From: an uncultured Acidaminococcus sp.
GTDB lineage: Bacteria > Bacillota > Negativicutes > Acidaminococcales > Acidaminococcaceae
Assembly (NCBI GenBank): GCA_900315205.1
Contig: OMYF01000003.1
Location: forward strand, 1 to 64,000
Length of the DNA stretch: 64,000 bases
Direction of reading: 5' to 3'
In this document: positions 36,790 to 46,452 of the stretch, in pieces
Layout of the letters: each line of letters opens with the position of its first letter
Numbering within the stretch: the first letter of the stretch is position 1
Translations under genes and position numbers: made by a program
Notes under the pieces: generated by a model
Database searches by the model: none
What the model was told of the DNA's origin: nothing
Seen by the model: the letters and a program-made list of their open reading frames with translations, nothing else

Positions 36790-37743
36790 ATGAAAAAAAT
36801 ATTCCTGGTCCTCGTGCTGCTCCTGCTCCTTTTAGGCGCGGGCGGGGCCGGTTTCCTTTACTATGAGGGCATGCCGTACGTCGATTATGCCCTGCGGCGC
36901 GGCAGCGGCGGCAATCCCCTGGCACCGCCGGGAGCGTTCGAGGACGTCTATTCCTATGCCAATAAATATCCTTCCGGCCAGCCCAAGGCACCGCCCTTTG
37001 AGCAGGCCGAATGGACGCTGACTTCGTTTGACGGGCTGAAACTGTCAGCGACCCACTTTGTCCCGCAAAGTGCCGAAAGCCACCGCTGGGCGATCCTGAT
37101 CCACGGGTATGGCTGCAATCAGCGCTTCATGTGGTCGATGGCGGACTATTATCTGCGCCGGGGCTACCATGTCCTGACGCCGGATATGCGGGCCTCAGGC
37201 CGCAGTGAAGGCCGGTATCTGACGATGGGTGCCCTGGAGGGCAGGGATGTGGCGGCCTGGGCGCGGGCTGTGGCTTCTGAGGATCCGGAAGCGCACATCG
37301 TCCTGCACGGCGTTTCCATGGGAGCTGCCGATGTCATGCTGGCTCTGGGGGACGGGATCCCGGCACAGGTAAAGGCCGTTGTCGAAGACAGCGGCTACAG
37401 TGACCTGCGGGCCCTGCTGCAGTACCGTATGGACGAGCTCGGGATCAGCCATGACCGTCTGCTCCTTGCCGCGGCGAATGTCCTGATGAAGCTCCGGACA
37501 GGTGCTGACTTTGACGAGGTGCGTCCCGTGGAGGCTGTGGCAAATTCTTCCGTGCCCATCCTGTTCATCCACGGCACAAGGGATGAACTGATCCCCGTGT
37601 CCATGATGTATGAACTGGCAGGCCGGAGTGCGGCACGGGACAAGGAAGCCGTGCCCGTGGAAGGGGCGCGCCATGCCGCGGGAGAGTCCCTGGGCCGGCC
37701 CTATTACGATACTGTCTTTGCCTTTGTGGAAAAATATGTCTGA
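36790..37743 (+). CDS. Membrane-anchored or secreted alpha/beta hydrolase
   Basis: A 317-residue serine hydrolase. Residues 4-27 are a hydrophobic signal anchor (VLVLLLLLLGAGGAGFLYY). The fold shows LIHGYGCNQRF (oxyanion region), nucleophile LHGVSMGAADV, the acid in HGTRDELIP and the histidine in GARHAAG. This is the YqiA/S9-like group of esterases or peptidases; the substrate is unknown. It follows a terminator and appears to stand alone. Confidence 0.85.
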   Translation: MKKIFLVLVLLLLLLGAGGAGFLYYEGMPYVDYALRRGSGGNPLAPPGAFEDVYSYANKYPSGQPKAPPFEQAEWTLTSFDGLKLSATHFVPQSAESHRWAILIHGYGCNQRFMWSMADYYLRRGYHVLTPDMRASGRSEGRYLTMGALEGRDVAAWARAVASEDPEAHIVLHGVSMGAADVMLALGDGIPAQVKAVVEDSGYSDLRALLQYRMDELGISHDRLLLAAANVLMKLRTGADFDEVRPVEAVANSSVPILFIHGTRDELIPVSMMYELAGRSAARDKEAVPVEGARHAAGESLGRPYYDTVFAFVEKYV

Positions 37744-37886
37744 CCGGGAGAAAACAGTCAGTGTCGGTCCGCAGGGCTCACTGCCTTCCGGTCGACGTCC
37801 GTCCTTGTCTTTTTCTGAGCTGATGGAAGAAACAGGATCCGGAAACGTCCGCCCTCTTTCGCGATGCGGCGGGGCTGTGGTAGAAT

Positions 37887-38023
37887 CTGAGTGAAGTGCA
37901 CCGGGCGCCTTCTGCAGGAATGGTGCGGGGGAGACTGCTTCCTTTTAAAGCCATTCCCGGGGGCATTTTGCCCGATGCTGCAATCCAGCTGAAAAAACAC
38001 GATACTACGGAGGCTGATATTTT
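37887..38023 (+). other. Structured leader upstream of the panE-like gene
   Basis: A TGG-TAGAAT element at 37878-37886 could start a transcript with a leader of about 130 bases. The leader contains GGAATGG (37918 region) pairing with CCATTCC (37950 region) and a small GGGC-ATTTT-GCCC hairpin (37962-37974). I recognise no known riboswitch class. Confidence 0.3.
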
Positions 38024-38947
38024 ATGAAGATCATGATAACGGGAATCGGAGCCATCGGCGGGTACCTTGCTTCTGTGCTGACCCTGCACTACCCTGATGC
38101 TGTGACCGTCATCGCCCGGCGGGGCCGCAGGGCTTCCATCGAGGCAAAAGGACTTGTGCTGCACAGTGCGATCCTGGGAGAAAAGGTGACACATCCCAAA
38201 GTCACCGATGTGCCGGCAGAAGCGGGCATCCAGGATGTCATTTTTGTCTGTGTCAAGAATTACTCCCTGGCGGCCGCCCTTGAGGCAATCGTGCCCTGCG
38301 TGGGGCCGGAGACCATTGTCGTACCGATGATCAACGGTGTGGATCACGATGAAGTGGCCCGCTCCATCCTGCCGGAGGGGACAAAGCTCGTCGATACGGT
38401 CATCTATATCAATTCTGCAGCGGAGGCGGATTATTCGATCCATCAGCTCAGCAATTTTGCCATTGTCTTTGTCGGGAGCGATGATAAGGCAGCGGAAAAG
38501 AAAATCTTCGACCTCATCGATCATGAAGGGTTCAAAGTCCATATCGCCGGGGACATCCGGGTGGAGATGTGGAACAAGTACATTACGAACTGCGCCTATA
38601 ATGTCATTACGGCATACTATGAAAAGACCATCGGTGAGATCCTCGCCCTGCCGCAGGGAAAGGACGAGCTCCATGCCCTGCTGACGGAAGCACAGGCTGT
38701 CGGTACGGCTCTTGGCGTTGCCATCGATCCGCAGCAGGCTGAAACCATCTTCGGGCGGATCCTCAGGCAGAAGAACAAGGATGTGTACAGCTCCCTGGCG
38801 CTTGATTTCATGCACCATCATCAGAATGAGCTCGAGACATTCAGCGGCTATATCGTGAGGACCGGGAAGAAGCTTGGCGTCGATGTAAGCGTGTCGGAAC
38901 GGATGTATGAGGCCCTGAAGGAACGGAGCAGCACATTCGCAAAATAA
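38024..38947 (+). CDS. 2-dehydropantoate 2-reductase (ketopantoate reductase) family
   Basis: A 307-residue NADPH-dependent reductase of the PanE/ApbA family. It starts with the Rossmann motif ITGIGAIGGYLA. Catalytic-lysine and acid regions are present (VKNYSLAAAL; EMWNKYITNCAYN with the family Lys and Asn). It would reduce ketopantoate to pantoate for coenzyme A synthesis. No other pantothenate gene is nearby, and the family includes reductases for other 2-oxoacids. GGAGG lies upstream of the ATG. Confidence 0.82.
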   Translation: MKIMITGIGAIGGYLASVLTLHYPDAVTVIARRGRRASIEAKGLVLHSAILGEKVTHPKVTDVPAEAGIQDVIFVCVKNYSLAAALEAIVPCVGPETIVVPMINGVDHDEVARSILPEGTKLVDTVIYINSAAEADYSIHQLSNFAIVFVGSDDKAAEKKIFDLIDHEGFKVHIAGDIRVEMWNKYITNCAYNVITAYYEKTIGEILALPQGKDELHALLTEAQAVGTALGVAIDPQQAETIFGRILRQKNKDVYSSLALDFMHHHQNELETFSGYIVRTGKKLGVDVSVSERMYEALKERSSTFAK

Positions 38948-38980
38948 AATTCTCCGCAGGCTGCGGCAGGGAAGCTGCAG

Positions 38981-39019
38981 CCGCCGTGCCCCTTGCAGGC
39001 AGCTGTCCTGCAGGGGCGG
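38981..39019 (+). terminator. GC-rich hairpin after the panE-like gene
   Basis: CCGCC...CCCCTTGCAGG pairs with CCTGCAGGGGCGG with small bulges. The T-run is poor (TTTCC), so termination is plausible but not certain. Confidence 0.45.
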
Positions 39020-39069
39020 TTTCCATACAGGGGACGCGCTGCCGCAGGGAACCTGTCCGGCAGTACCAG

Positions 39070-39098
39070 TTGCTTCTCTTCCTGTTTTGTGTTATGAT
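39070..39098 (+). promoter_or_regulatory. Promoter of secG
   Basis: TTGCTT (39070-39075) and TATGAT (39093-39098) with a 17-bp spacer. Confidence 0.7.
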
Positions 39099-39129
39099 TT
39101 ACTAATCTAGAGTGTGGAGGGAATTCCAA

Positions 39130-39354
39130 GTGGTAGTAACGGTATTAATGGTCGTCGACGTCATTATCAGTGTCATTTTGATTGCGTCCGTACTTTTACA
39201 GTCCGGCAAGAGTGCAGGTTTTTCCGGTCTTGGCGGAGGCGAATCCCTGTTCACCGGCAAACCGACCGATATGGACGAAGCATTGTCCCGGATCACGATG
39301 GTCTTCGGAATCTTGTTTGCAGTCGTGAATATCGTCATTGCACGGATCCAGTGA
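39130..39354 (+). CDS. secG: Preprotein translocase subunit SecG
   Basis: A 74-residue membrane protein with two hydrophobic helices (about 2-22 and 54-73). The connecting loop has the family stretch VLLQSGKSAGFSGLGGGESLF. It is part of the SecYEG channel. The GTG at 39130 has GGAGGG 8 bases upstream. A hairpin at 39388 precedes the esterase gene, the usual next gene in the Firmicutes secG-est-rnr-smpB order. Confidence 0.93.
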   Translation: MVVTVLMVVDVIISVILIASVLLQSGKSAGFSGLGGGESLFTGKPTDMDEALSRITMVFGILFAVVNIVIARIQ

Positions 39355-39387
39355 GCGGATGGATATGAATAGAGAAGCGGCAGAAGT

Positions 39388-39421
39388 GGCATTGCCTTTT
39401 TAAGAGGGTAATGCCTTTTTT
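39388..39421 (+). terminator. Hairpin between secG and the esterase gene
   Basis: GGCATT/AATGCC stem with inner CC/GG pairs, followed by TTTTTT. It may attenuate rather than fully stop the operon. Confidence 0.6.
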
Positions 39422-39444
39422 GTATATGTGAAGGGAGGCTGTCC

Positions 39445-40182
39445 ATGCTGAAGGGTGCGGAACCGTATCTGCTGCCGGGTACGAATGGTGACGGCGTGCT
39501 TCTGATCCATGGCTTTACCGGTTCTCCGGCGGAACTGCGCGAGTTTGGCGACAGGCTGCATCAGCGCGGTTATACCGTAGAGGGGATCCTGCTCAAGGGG
39601 CACGGGACCTGTCCGGCCGACCTTCTGGACGTCTGGGCGGAAGACTGGCTCGCACAGGTGAAGGAAGCGGTGGCGGGCCTTAAGGAAAAATGCCGTACCG
39701 TCACCGTCATCGGTCTTTCCATGGGCGGCCTGCTGGCGGTCTATGCTGCGGCGGAGTGCGGGGCTGACCGGCTGGTCCTCATTTCCACACCCATTTTCCT
39801 GTATGACTGGCGCATCCATTTTCTTTGGATGGTCCTGCCCATAGCAGACTATCTCCCCAAGCGGAGGCGTCATATCGATGCACCCAAAAAGTACGATGTG
39901 GCGTACCGCTCCATGCCGCTTAAAGGCGTCGCCCAGCTGAAAAGGCTCCTGGAGTGCGTCCGCTTCCGCTGGCTTGCGAAAGTTACGGTACCGTGCTTCA
40001 TCATCCAGTCAAAGGAAGACCGGACGGTCCAGCCGGAAAGTGCGGAATATCTGGCGGAACATATGGCATCGCAGGTTTGTCAGGTGGCCATGCTGGAGCA
40101 TGGCAAACATGTCCTTACGTTGTATAAAGAAAGAAACCTTGTCTACGAGCTTACGGACAAGTTCATGGAGGAATATAAATGA
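39445..40182 (+). CDS. Carboxylesterase (Est30-like alpha/beta hydrolase)
   Basis: A 245-residue cytosolic serine esterase. It shows LLIHGFTGSPAELREF, the nucleophile in VIGLSMGGLLA, an acid in IIQSKEDRTVQPES and the histidine in LEHGKHVLTL. This pattern and length match the Est30/YvaK carboxylesterases that sit between secG and rnr in Bacillus. The natural substrate is unknown. Its stop overlaps the next start by four bases. Confidence 0.9.
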   Translation: MLKGAEPYLLPGTNGDGVLLIHGFTGSPAELREFGDRLHQRGYTVEGILLKGHGTCPADLLDVWAEDWLAQVKEAVAGLKEKCRTVTVIGLSMGGLLAVYAAAECGADRLVLISTPIFLYDWRIHFLWMVLPIADYLPKRRRHIDAPKKYDVAYRSMPLKGVAQLKRLLECVRFRWLAKVTVPCFIIQSKEDRTVQPESAEYLAEHMASQVCQVAMLEHGKHVLTLYKERNLVYELTDKFMEEYK

Positions 40183-40604
40183 GCCGTTCCAACCGGGATA
40201 CCATGTGCTTTGGCTGCGGGAAAGACAACCCCGTAGGCCTGCACATGCACTTCAAGGTCGATGCAGAGGGATGTTATTCCACTTTCACCCCGCAGCCCAT
40301 CCATCAAAGCTATGACGGGCGGATGCACGGGGGACTGATTTCGACCCTTTTTGATGAAACCATGGGGAACTACCCCTATATGTATGAAAAGAAAGTAGCC
40401 TATACAGCGCGTCTGGAAGTCCGGTTCCGGGCTCCTGTCCGGATCGGGGAGACCCTTTCCATTGTGACGAAGGTCAAACGCCGCAAGGGACCGCTGCTCG
40501 AGATGACCGGGCAGATCATCCGGCCCGACGGGACTGTGGCTGCGGAAGCTGATGCCAGGATGATGTATGAGGAGGATCATGGGCACACAGGAAATCAACG
40601 CTAA
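40179..40604 (+). CDS. Hotdog-fold thioesterase (PaaI/YiiD-like)
   Basis: A 141-residue hotdog protein with CFGCGKDNPVGLHMHF, YDGRMHGGLISTLFDETMG (the helix with the active-site region) and YTARLEVRFRAPVRIGE. It probably hydrolyses acyl-CoA thioesters; the substrate is unknown. It overlaps the esterase gene by ATGA and the rnr gene by 26 bases, so the three are tightly coupled. Confidence 0.85.
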   Translation: MSRSNRDTMCFGCGKDNPVGLHMHFKVDAEGCYSTFTPQPIHQSYDGRMHGGLISTLFDETMGNYPYMYEKKVAYTARLEVRFRAPVRIGETLSIVTKVKRRKGPLLEMTGQIIRPDGTVAAEADARMMYEEDHGHTGNQR

Positions 40605-42924
40605 AATCATGGAATACATGCGTTCCCACCCCCAGGGACCCGTGGCGGCGGAAACGCTGCTTGCCGAGTTCGGTCTGAGCGGCAGGGAAATCAAGGCTTT
40701 CTGGTCCGCTCTGCAGGAACTGGAACGCGCCGGGACACTGGTCAAGACCCGGTACGGGACTTACGGGCTCCCGGAAGCCATGGGGCTTGTGACGGGAAAG
40801 GTACAGATCACGTCCCGCGGCTTCGGTTTTGTCGTGCCCCTCGAAAAGGATCCGGAACGCAAAGATCTTTTTATACCGGCCACGGCGCTCCTGGGTGCCA
40901 TGGACGGCGACACGGTCATCGCCCGCGTGTCGGGCCGGAATGAGCGGGGTCAGGAGGAAGGGCGCATCATCCGGATCCTCGACAGGGCTCACAGGACCCT
41001 TGTCGGGACGTTCATCAAGTCCGGTGACTTTGCCTTTGTCGAGCCTGACAACCAGCGCATCCATCAGGATATCTACGTGCGGCGCCGTGACTTCAACCAC
41101 GCCCGCAGCAAACAGAAGGTCGTCGTGGAGATCACCAGCTGGCCTGACGAACACCGCCACGCCGAAGGAAAGATCACGGAGATCCTGGGGAACCCGGGGG
41201 ATGTGGGTCTTGAAATCGTTTCCATCATCAAGGAAAATGATCTGCCCCTCGACTTTCCGCCGGAAGTCAAAAAGGCTGCGGAAGAGATTCCGCAGACGCT
41301 TCGGCCCAAAGATCTTGCCGGCCGCAAGGACCGCCGCGGCTGGTCCATCATCACGATCGACGGAGTGGATTCAAAAGATCTGGATGACGCAGTCTATGCG
41401 GAAAAACAGGGGGATAATTATTTCCTGGGTGTCTATATCGCTGACGTGAGCCATTATGTCCGTCCTTTCAGTGTCATCGACCGGGAAGCCTATGCCCGCG
41501 GCACCAGCGTGTATCTGGTCGACCGCGTCCTGCCCATGCTGCCTTTCAGCCTTTCCAACGGCATCTGCAGCCTGAACGAAGGGGAGGACCGTCTGACGCT
41601 CTCCTGCGAGATGCTCATCGACGGTAAAAGCGGAAAGATCCTTTCCTACGAGATCGCACCGGCCGTCATCTGTTCCGCTCATCGCATGAATTACCCCGAT
41701 GTCAAAAAGATCCTGGTCGACAGGGATGAGGCGCTGCGCGGGAAATATGCAGATATCGTGCCGATGCTCGAAACGATGGGTGAGCTCTGCCGCATCCTGA
41801 AGAAGAAAAGGAACCGCCGGGGTGCCATCGATTTCGAGATCCCTGAGGTAAAGGTCACCCTGGATGAGCAGAACCGGCCCGTCGATATCCACCTCAGGGA
41901 GCGCACCATCGCGGAGATGCTGATCGAGGAATTCATGCTTGCGGCCAATGAGACCGTCGCCGCCCATATGAGCCGGCGTCACTATCCCTTTGTCTACCGG
42001 GTCCATGATGTGCCCGACAGTGACCGCATTGCGGCTCTGGGAGCGCTGATGGCGAATTTCGGCGTCGTCCTGCACCCAGGCGAGGGGAAGCTGCAGCCGC
42101 GGGTGCTGCAGCAGGCACTGGAGAAATTCAGGGGACGGCCCGAGGAAGGAATGATTTCCACCCTTACACTGCGGAGCATGAAACAGGCCGTCTATCAGAC
42201 GGAGAACATCGGCCATTTCGGTCTGGCTGCAAAAGATTACACCCATTTTACGTCCCCCATCCGGCGTTATCCCGACCTTCTGGTGCACCGCCTTCTGAAA
42301 CTGGAGGCATCCCATAAGAAGCTCAGCGCCGAAGAAGCAAAGGACCTCGACGCCAGGCTGTCGCTTGCGGCTTCCCATGCCTCCCTGCGGGAGCGGGCTG
42401 CCATCGAGGCCGAGCGGGAAACGACGGATCTTAAGATGGCCGAGTATATGACTCAGTTCGTGGGACAGGAATTCGACGGGACGATTTCCGGCGTTACCGC
42501 TTTTGGTGTCTTCGTCCAGCTGGAAAATGGCGTGGAAGGTCTGGTCCATATTTCCAGCCTGAACGATGACTATTATGAATATGACGAATCCCAGTATGCG
42601 CTGATCGGTCAGTACAGCGGCCGCCGTTACCGGCTGGGGGATCCGCTGCGCATCGAGGTGCTGCAGGTCAATATCCCGGAACGCAAGATCGATTTCGTAC
42701 CGGCGGGATTCAGCAGCGCACTGAAAGAAGAAGCGGTCCGGCAGCTGGCCAAGGGCCCGGCCTCAAGGCCGGGCGGAGAAAAGAAACCGCATAACCGCAA
42801 ACAGGAACATAAGGCAGAGAAACGGTCCGGAAAGAAGAAAAAATCCGACAAAAGGAGCCACAGAAAGAAAGATGGAAAAAAAGGCAGTGAAGGTCATCGC
42901 CGAAAATCGAAAGGCACGGCATGA
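40579..42924 (+). CDS. rnr: Ribonuclease R
   Basis: A 781-residue 3'-5' exoribonuclease that degrades structured RNA. The order is an N-terminal winged helix, cold-shock domains ([11 protein letters not shown]), the RNB catalytic domain with [17 protein letters not shown] and [14 protein letters not shown], an S1 domain ([17 protein letters not shown]) and a Lys/Arg-rich tail from about residue 725. The ATG at 40579 has GAGGAGGAT 5 bases upstream and is preferred over ATG 40567. The tail overlaps smpB by 53 bases. RNase R and SmpB act together in trans-translation. Confidence 0.95.
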   Translation: MGTQEINAKIMEYMRSHPQGPVAAETLLAEFGLSGREIKAFWSALQELERAGTLVKTRYGTYGLPEAMGLVTGKVQITSRGFGFVVPLEKDPERKDLFIPATALLGAMDGDTVIARVSGRNERGQEEGRIIRILDRAHRTLVGTFIKSGDFAFVEPDNQRIHQDIYVRRRDFNHARSKQKVVVEITSWPDEHRHAEGKITEILGNPGDVGLEIVSIIKENDLPLDFPPEVKKAAEEIPQTLRPKDLAGRKDRRGWSIITIDGVDSKDLDDAVYAEKQGDNYFLGVYIADVSHYVRPFSVIDREAYARGTSVYLVDRVLPMLPFSLSNGICSLNEGEDRLTLSCEMLIDGKSGKILSYEIAPAVICSAHRMNYPDVKKILVDRDEALRGKYADIVPMLETMGELCRILKKKRNRRGAIDFEIPEVKVTLDEQNRPVDIHLRERTIAEMLIEEFMLAANETVAAHMSRRHYPFVYRVHDVPDSDRIAALGALMANFGVVLHPGEGKLQPRVLQQALEKFRGRPEEGMISTLTLRSMKQAVYQTENIGHFGLAAKDYTHFTSPIRRYPDLLVHRLLKLEASHKKLSAEEAKDLDARLSLAASHASLRERAAIEAERETTDLKMAEYMTQFVGQEFDGTISGVTAFGVFVQLENGVEGLVHISSLNDDYYEYDESQYALIGQYSGRRYRLGDPLRIEVLQVNIPERKIDFVPAGFSSALKEEAVRQLAKGPASRPGGEKKPHNRKQEHKAEKRSGKKKKSDKRSHRKKDGKKGSEGHRRKSKGTA

Positions 42925-43339
42925 TTACAGCATCATTGAAACGTACGAAGCCGGCGTGGTCCTGACGGGGACGGAAGTCAAATCCCTGCGGGCGGGCAGG
43001 GCGAACCTGAAGGATGCCTATGCCGCCGTGACGAAAAGCGGTGAAGTGTATCTCTACAATGCCCATATCAGCGAATATGATCACGGCAACATCTTCAACC
43101 ATGAACCCCGCCGCGACCGGAAACTCCTGATGCATAAGAAGGAAATCTTGAAGCTCCTGGGAAAGACCCGGGAAAAGGGCTATACGCTGGTGCCGCTGAC
43201 GCTTTATTTTTCCCATGGTCTCGTCAAATGCAAACTCGCTCTGGCAGCGGGCAAGAAACTGTACGACAAGCGGCGGGATATGGCGGACCGTTCTGCCAAA
43301 CGGGAAATCGACCGCGCCATGAAATCAAGGAACCGCTGA
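42872..43339 (+). CDS. smpB: SsrA-binding protein SmpB
   Basis: A 155-residue tmRNA-binding protein that brings tmRNA to stalled ribosomes. It shows [53 protein letters not shown] and the basic C-terminal tail [21 protein letters not shown]. It begins inside rnr in another frame. The tmRNA gene often follows smpB, but none is seen downstream here. Confidence 0.96.
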   Translation: MEKKAVKVIAENRKARHDYSIIETYEAGVVLTGTEVKSLRAGRANLKDAYAAVTKSGEVYLYNAHISEYDHGNIFNHEPRRDRKLLMHKKEILKLLGKTREKGYTLVPLTLYFSHGLVKCKLALAAGKKLYDKRRDMADRSAKREIDRAMKSRNR

Positions 43340-43491
43340 GGGAACTGCAGGACGGAGATCGTCGGCCTTTTTGGGGAGAATGCGCTTTTTCTCGACGGGA
43401 ATCCCCGCTTTGTGTTATACTGAAACAAGAAAAGGATATGCTGTCCTTTTTCCAGTCGTTTGTTTTGCAAGCAGCGTGAAGGAGGAAGAAA

Positions 43492-43866
43492 ATGGCCCCG
43501 AAGTTCTACAAATGTGCTCATTGCGGCAAGATCATTGCAGTTGTCAAGGAAAGCGGCGTTCCTGTCATGTGCTGTGGACAGAAGATGGAAGAACTGGTAC
43601 CGAACACGGTCGATGCTTCCCAGGAAAAACATGTCCCTGTATACGAAATCAAGGATAATATCGTCTCTGTGACGGTGGGTTCTGTGGAGCACCCGATGAT
43701 TCCGGAACATTATATCGAATGGATCTCCCTGGAAACCAAACAGGGCAATCAGCGCAAGACGCTGCAGCCCGGTGAAGCGCCGAAGACGTCCTTTGCCATC
43801 GTTCCCGGTGATGAAGTCGTCGCTGTGTATGCCTACTGCAACCTGCATGGTCTGTGGAAAGCCTGA
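43492..43866 (+). CDS. dfx: Desulfoferrodoxin (superoxide reductase)
   Basis: A 124-residue two-iron protein. The N-terminal desulforedoxin-like centre has CAHCG and a CC pair (about residues 9-30). The C-terminal superoxide reductase centre has histidines in KHVPVYE and EHPMIPEHYIEWI and the Cys-His ligand pair in YCNLHGLWK. It reduces superoxide to peroxide without making oxygen, as is common in strict anaerobes. GGAGG precedes the ATG, and a weak promoter (TTATAC at 43415) lies upstream. Confidence 0.95.
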   Translation: MAPKFYKCAHCGKIIAVVKESGVPVMCCGQKMEELVPNTVDASQEKHVPVYEIKDNIVSVTVGSVEHPMIPEHYIEWISLETKQGNQRKTLQPGEAPKTSFAIVPGDEVVAVYAYCNLHGLWKA

Positions 43867-43882
43867 CAGAAATTAAATCTTT

Positions 43883-43930
43883 CCGGCCGGAATGCCCGCT
43901 GCAGATGCAGGCGTCCCGGCCGGATCTTTT
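43883..43930 (+). terminator. Terminator of desulfoferrodoxin
   Basis: A long stem with a CCGGCCGG core and inner GCC/GGC pairs, followed by TCTTTT. Confidence 0.82.
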
Positions 43931-43990
43931 AAGGTCCGCGGCAGGGCAGTTCGGGGACGGATCCGCCGTTTGGAAGCGGACTCTGTAAAG

Positions 43991-44041
43991 TGTATACAAA
44001 ATACAGACTATTATGGAAAAATCTGTATTTCGTGCTACAAT
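43991..44041 (+). promoter_or_regulatory. Promoter and operator-like repeats of the hydroxyglutarate dehydrogenase-like gene
   Basis: TGC-TACAAT (44033-44041) is an extended -10. Just upstream is a perfect 9-bp inverted repeat, AAATACAGA (43999-44007) with TCTGTATTT (44022-44030). The palindrome TGTATACA at 43991-43998 touches its left arm. The spacing suggests a dimeric repressor or activator site overlapping the -35 region. Confidence 0.55.
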
Positions 44042-44104
44042 AAAATAACAGTCAGGCACATGCCCGCTTGACGGGAAGTACCAAAATCTTAGGAGGTATC
44101 TGAC

Positions 44105-45097
44105 ATGAAGGTTCTGTGTTATGGTGTTAGAGATGTGGAAGAGCCGATTTTTGAGGCCTGCAACAAGAAATACGGGTATGAAATCAAATGCGTACCTGAT
44201 TATCTGAACACGAAGGAAACCGCTTACATGGCCAAGGGCTGTGAAGCTGTCATCCTGCGCGGCAACTGCTTTGCCAACAAGCAAAACCTCGATATCTATA
44301 AAGAGATCGGTGTCAAGTATGTACTGACCAGAACGGCCGGCTACGAACACATCGATGTTCCCTATGCCCATGAACTGGGCTTCAAGATGGCTTTTGTACC
44401 GGGATACTCCCCGAACGCCATTGCAGAACTGGCTGTGACCCATGCCATGATGCTGCTCAGACATATGGCTTATGCGACGGCCCGCTCCGGCAAGAAAAAC
44501 TTTAAGATCGACAGCTTCGAATTCTCCAAGGAAATCCGCAACTGCACCGTCGGCTGCATCGGCCTGGGCCGTATCGGCCGCGTGGCTGCTTCCCTCTATG
44601 CCGGCCTGGGTGCCCATGTCATCGGGTATGATATGTTCCAGATCAAGGGGATCGAAAGCTACTGCACGCAGGTCCCTCTGGAAGAACTCATTCCTCAGTG
44701 CGATATCGTTTCCATCCATGCCCGTTATACCGCAGGCGATCCGAAGATCGTAACGAAAGAATTCATCTCCAAGATGAAGGACGGCGCCATCCTCGTCAAT
44801 GCTGCCCGCGGCCAGCTCGTGGATACGGAAGCTGTCATCGAAGGCATTGAAAGCGGCAAACTGAACGGCTTCGGCGTGGATACCCTGATCGATGAAGCGG
44901 ATATCTTCGGCAAGGATTTCGAAGGCAAGGAAATCCCGAATCCGACCCTGGCCAAACTGCAGTCCCTCTATCCGAGAGTCCTCATCACTCCGCATCTGGG
45001 CTCCTACACGGATGAAGCTGCCCGCGAAATGGTCGATATCTCCTACAGCAATCTGAAAGACTTTATTGAAACGGGCGACTGCAAGAACAAGATCTGA
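44105..45097 (+). CDS. hgdH: D-2-hydroxyacid dehydrogenase, (R)-2-hydroxyglutarate dehydrogenase-like
   Basis: A 330-residue NAD-dependent dehydrogenase. It has the Rossmann motif GLGRIGRVA, catalytic R235 in NAARGQLVD and H297 in TPHLGSYTD. The start ([38 protein letters not shown]) closely resembles, from memory, the Acidaminococcus fermentans enzyme that reduces 2-oxoglutarate to (R)-2-hydroxyglutarate in glutamate fermentation. D-lactate or 2-hydroxyisocaproate dehydrogenase is the alternative. The hgdABC dehydratase genes are not adjacent. It has its own promoter with operator-like repeats and a terminator, so it is monocistronic. Confidence 0.78.
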   Translation: MKVLCYGVRDVEEPIFEACNKKYGYEIKCVPDYLNTKETAYMAKGCEAVILRGNCFANKQNLDIYKEIGVKYVLTRTAGYEHIDVPYAHELGFKMAFVPGYSPNAIAELAVTHAMMLLRHMAYATARSGKKNFKIDSFEFSKEIRNCTVGCIGLGRIGRVAASLYAGLGAHVIGYDMFQIKGIESYCTQVPLEELIPQCDIVSIHARYTAGDPKIVTKEFISKMKDGAILVNAARGQLVDTEAVIEGIESGKLNGFGVDTLIDEADIFGKDFEGKEIPNPTLAKLQSLYPRVLITPHLGSYTDEAAREMVDISYSNLKDFIETGDCKNKI

Positions 45098-45120
45098 TTT
45101 CCCGTATCATGCTGCGCACG

Positions 45121-45152
45121 AGGCGTCCGGCTGACAGCCGGGCGCCTTTTTC
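45121..45152 (+). terminator. Terminator after hgdH
   Basis: A 12-bp stem (AGGCGTCCGGCT with AGCCGGGCGCCT) with a 3-base loop, followed by TTTTT. Confidence 0.92.
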
Positions 45153-45264
45153 AGTGCCGTGCGGGTACGGGCACGCTTTTCAAGTGGCACTCTCAGGGAT
45201 AAAGTGCTAAAATGGCTCTGTATGAGCAGTCTCACAGATTCTGACAGATAAGAGGGATAGTAGT

Positions 45265-46452
45265 ATGGTAAATGAGAAGATGTATGAACTGGGATCCAAA
45301 AAATCGACCATCCGGGCAATTTTTGAATATGGCCGGAAAAGGGCAGCCGAGGTGGGCGAGGACCATATCTATGATTTCAGCCTGGGCAATCCGAACGTGC
45401 CCGCTCCTGAATATATCAAGGAAGCAGTCCTTGATATCATGACGACGCTGCCGCCTCAGGCCATCCACAGCTATACGGTGGCACCGGGCAACCCGCAGGT
45501 CCGGGATACGCTGTCCCAGGATATCAACCGCCGTTTCGGCACCCATTTTACGAGGGACAACCTCTTCATGACAGCCGGCGCGGCAGCGTCCTGCACCATC
45601 TGCTTCAAGGCTCTGGCCGAGGAAGGGGACGAGTTCGTCGTCAATGCTCCGTTCTTTCCGGAATACCGCTGTTTCGTGGAATCGACGGGTGCGCGTCTGG
45701 TTGTGGTCCCGGCGGATACAAAGGAATTCCAGATTGATCTGGATGCTTTTGAAAAAGCCCTGACTCCGCATACGAAAGGCGTGATCATCAATTCCCCGAA
45801 CAACCCGAGCGGTACGGTCTATTCAGAGGATACCATCCGCCGTCTGGCAGCCATCCTCGATAAAAAGGAAAAAGAGTACGGCCATCCCATTTTCCTGATC
45901 AGCGATGAACCGTATCGGGAAATCGTATACGGCGGCCTGACCGTTCCGTATGTGCCCCTGTATTACCGCAACACGCTCGTGTGCTATTCGTACAGCAAAT
46001 CCTTCTCTCTGCCGGGCGAACGTATCGGCTATATCGTGATCCCGTCCGAGATCACGGAATTCGGCAAGGTCTCCGCTGCCATCGCCGGAGCGGCCCGCGT
46101 ACTGACCCATGTCAACGCTCCTTCCCTGTGGCAGCTCGTAGTGGCCCGCTGCGCCGGGAAACCTTCCGACATCAAACCCTATGAGGAAAATGGCAGACTG
46201 CTCTATGAAGGACTGCAGGAAGCCGGTATTTCCTGCGTGAAGCCTCAGGGCGCCTTCTATCTCTTCCCGAAATGCCTTGAGGACGACGATTACGCGTTCT
46301 GCGAAAGGGCAAAGAAATATGATCTGCTCCTCGTCCCCGGAACGGATTTTGGCTGCCCGGGATATTTCCGTGCTTCCTACTGCATCAGCAACGACACGAT
46401 CCGCCGTTCCCTGCCCATGTTCAAGAAACTTGCCGCAGAATATAAAAAATAA
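45265..46452 (+). CDS. PLP-dependent aminotransferase, class I/II
   Basis: A 395-residue fold-type I aminotransferase. The PLP lysine is K245 in YSYSKSFSLPGERIG. NSPNNPSGTVYS and ISDEPYREIVYGG are the cofactor-binding segments, and a conserved arginine lies in the C-terminal YFRASYC block. It resembles the aspartate/aromatic aminotransferase group; the substrate is not determined. A TGC-TAAAAT element at 45205-45213 probably drives it. It follows hgdH, so a role in amino acid fermentation is possible but inferred. Confidence 0.85.
   Translation: MVNEKMYELGSKKSTIRAIFEYGRKRAAEVGEDHIYDFSLGNPNVPAPEYIKEAVLDIMTTLPPQAIHSYTVAPGNPQVRDTLSQDINRRFGTHFTRDNLFMTAGAAASCTICFKALAEEGDEFVVNAPFFPEYRCFVESTGARLVVVPADTKEFQIDLDAFEKALTPHTKGVIINSPNNPSGTVYSEDTIRRLAAILDKKEKEYGHPIFLISDEPYREIVYGGLTVPYVPLYYRNTLVCYSYSKSFSLPGERIGYIVIPSEITEFGKVSAAIAGAARVLTHVNAPSLWQLVVARCAGKPSDIKPYEENGRLLYEGLQEAGISCVKPQGAFYLFPKCLEDDDYAFCERAKKYDLLLVPGTDFGCPGYFRASYCISNDTIRRSLPMFKKLAAEYKK

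Noticed and set aside
39388-39421. The hairpin after secG as an end of the operon
   Set aside because: The secG-esterase-rnr-smpB order is conserved and no new promoter is visible before the esterase gene, so partial read-through is more likely.
43340-43491. tmRNA gene after smpB
   Set aside because: The 150-base gap has none of the conserved tmRNA ends or tag sequence and is too short.
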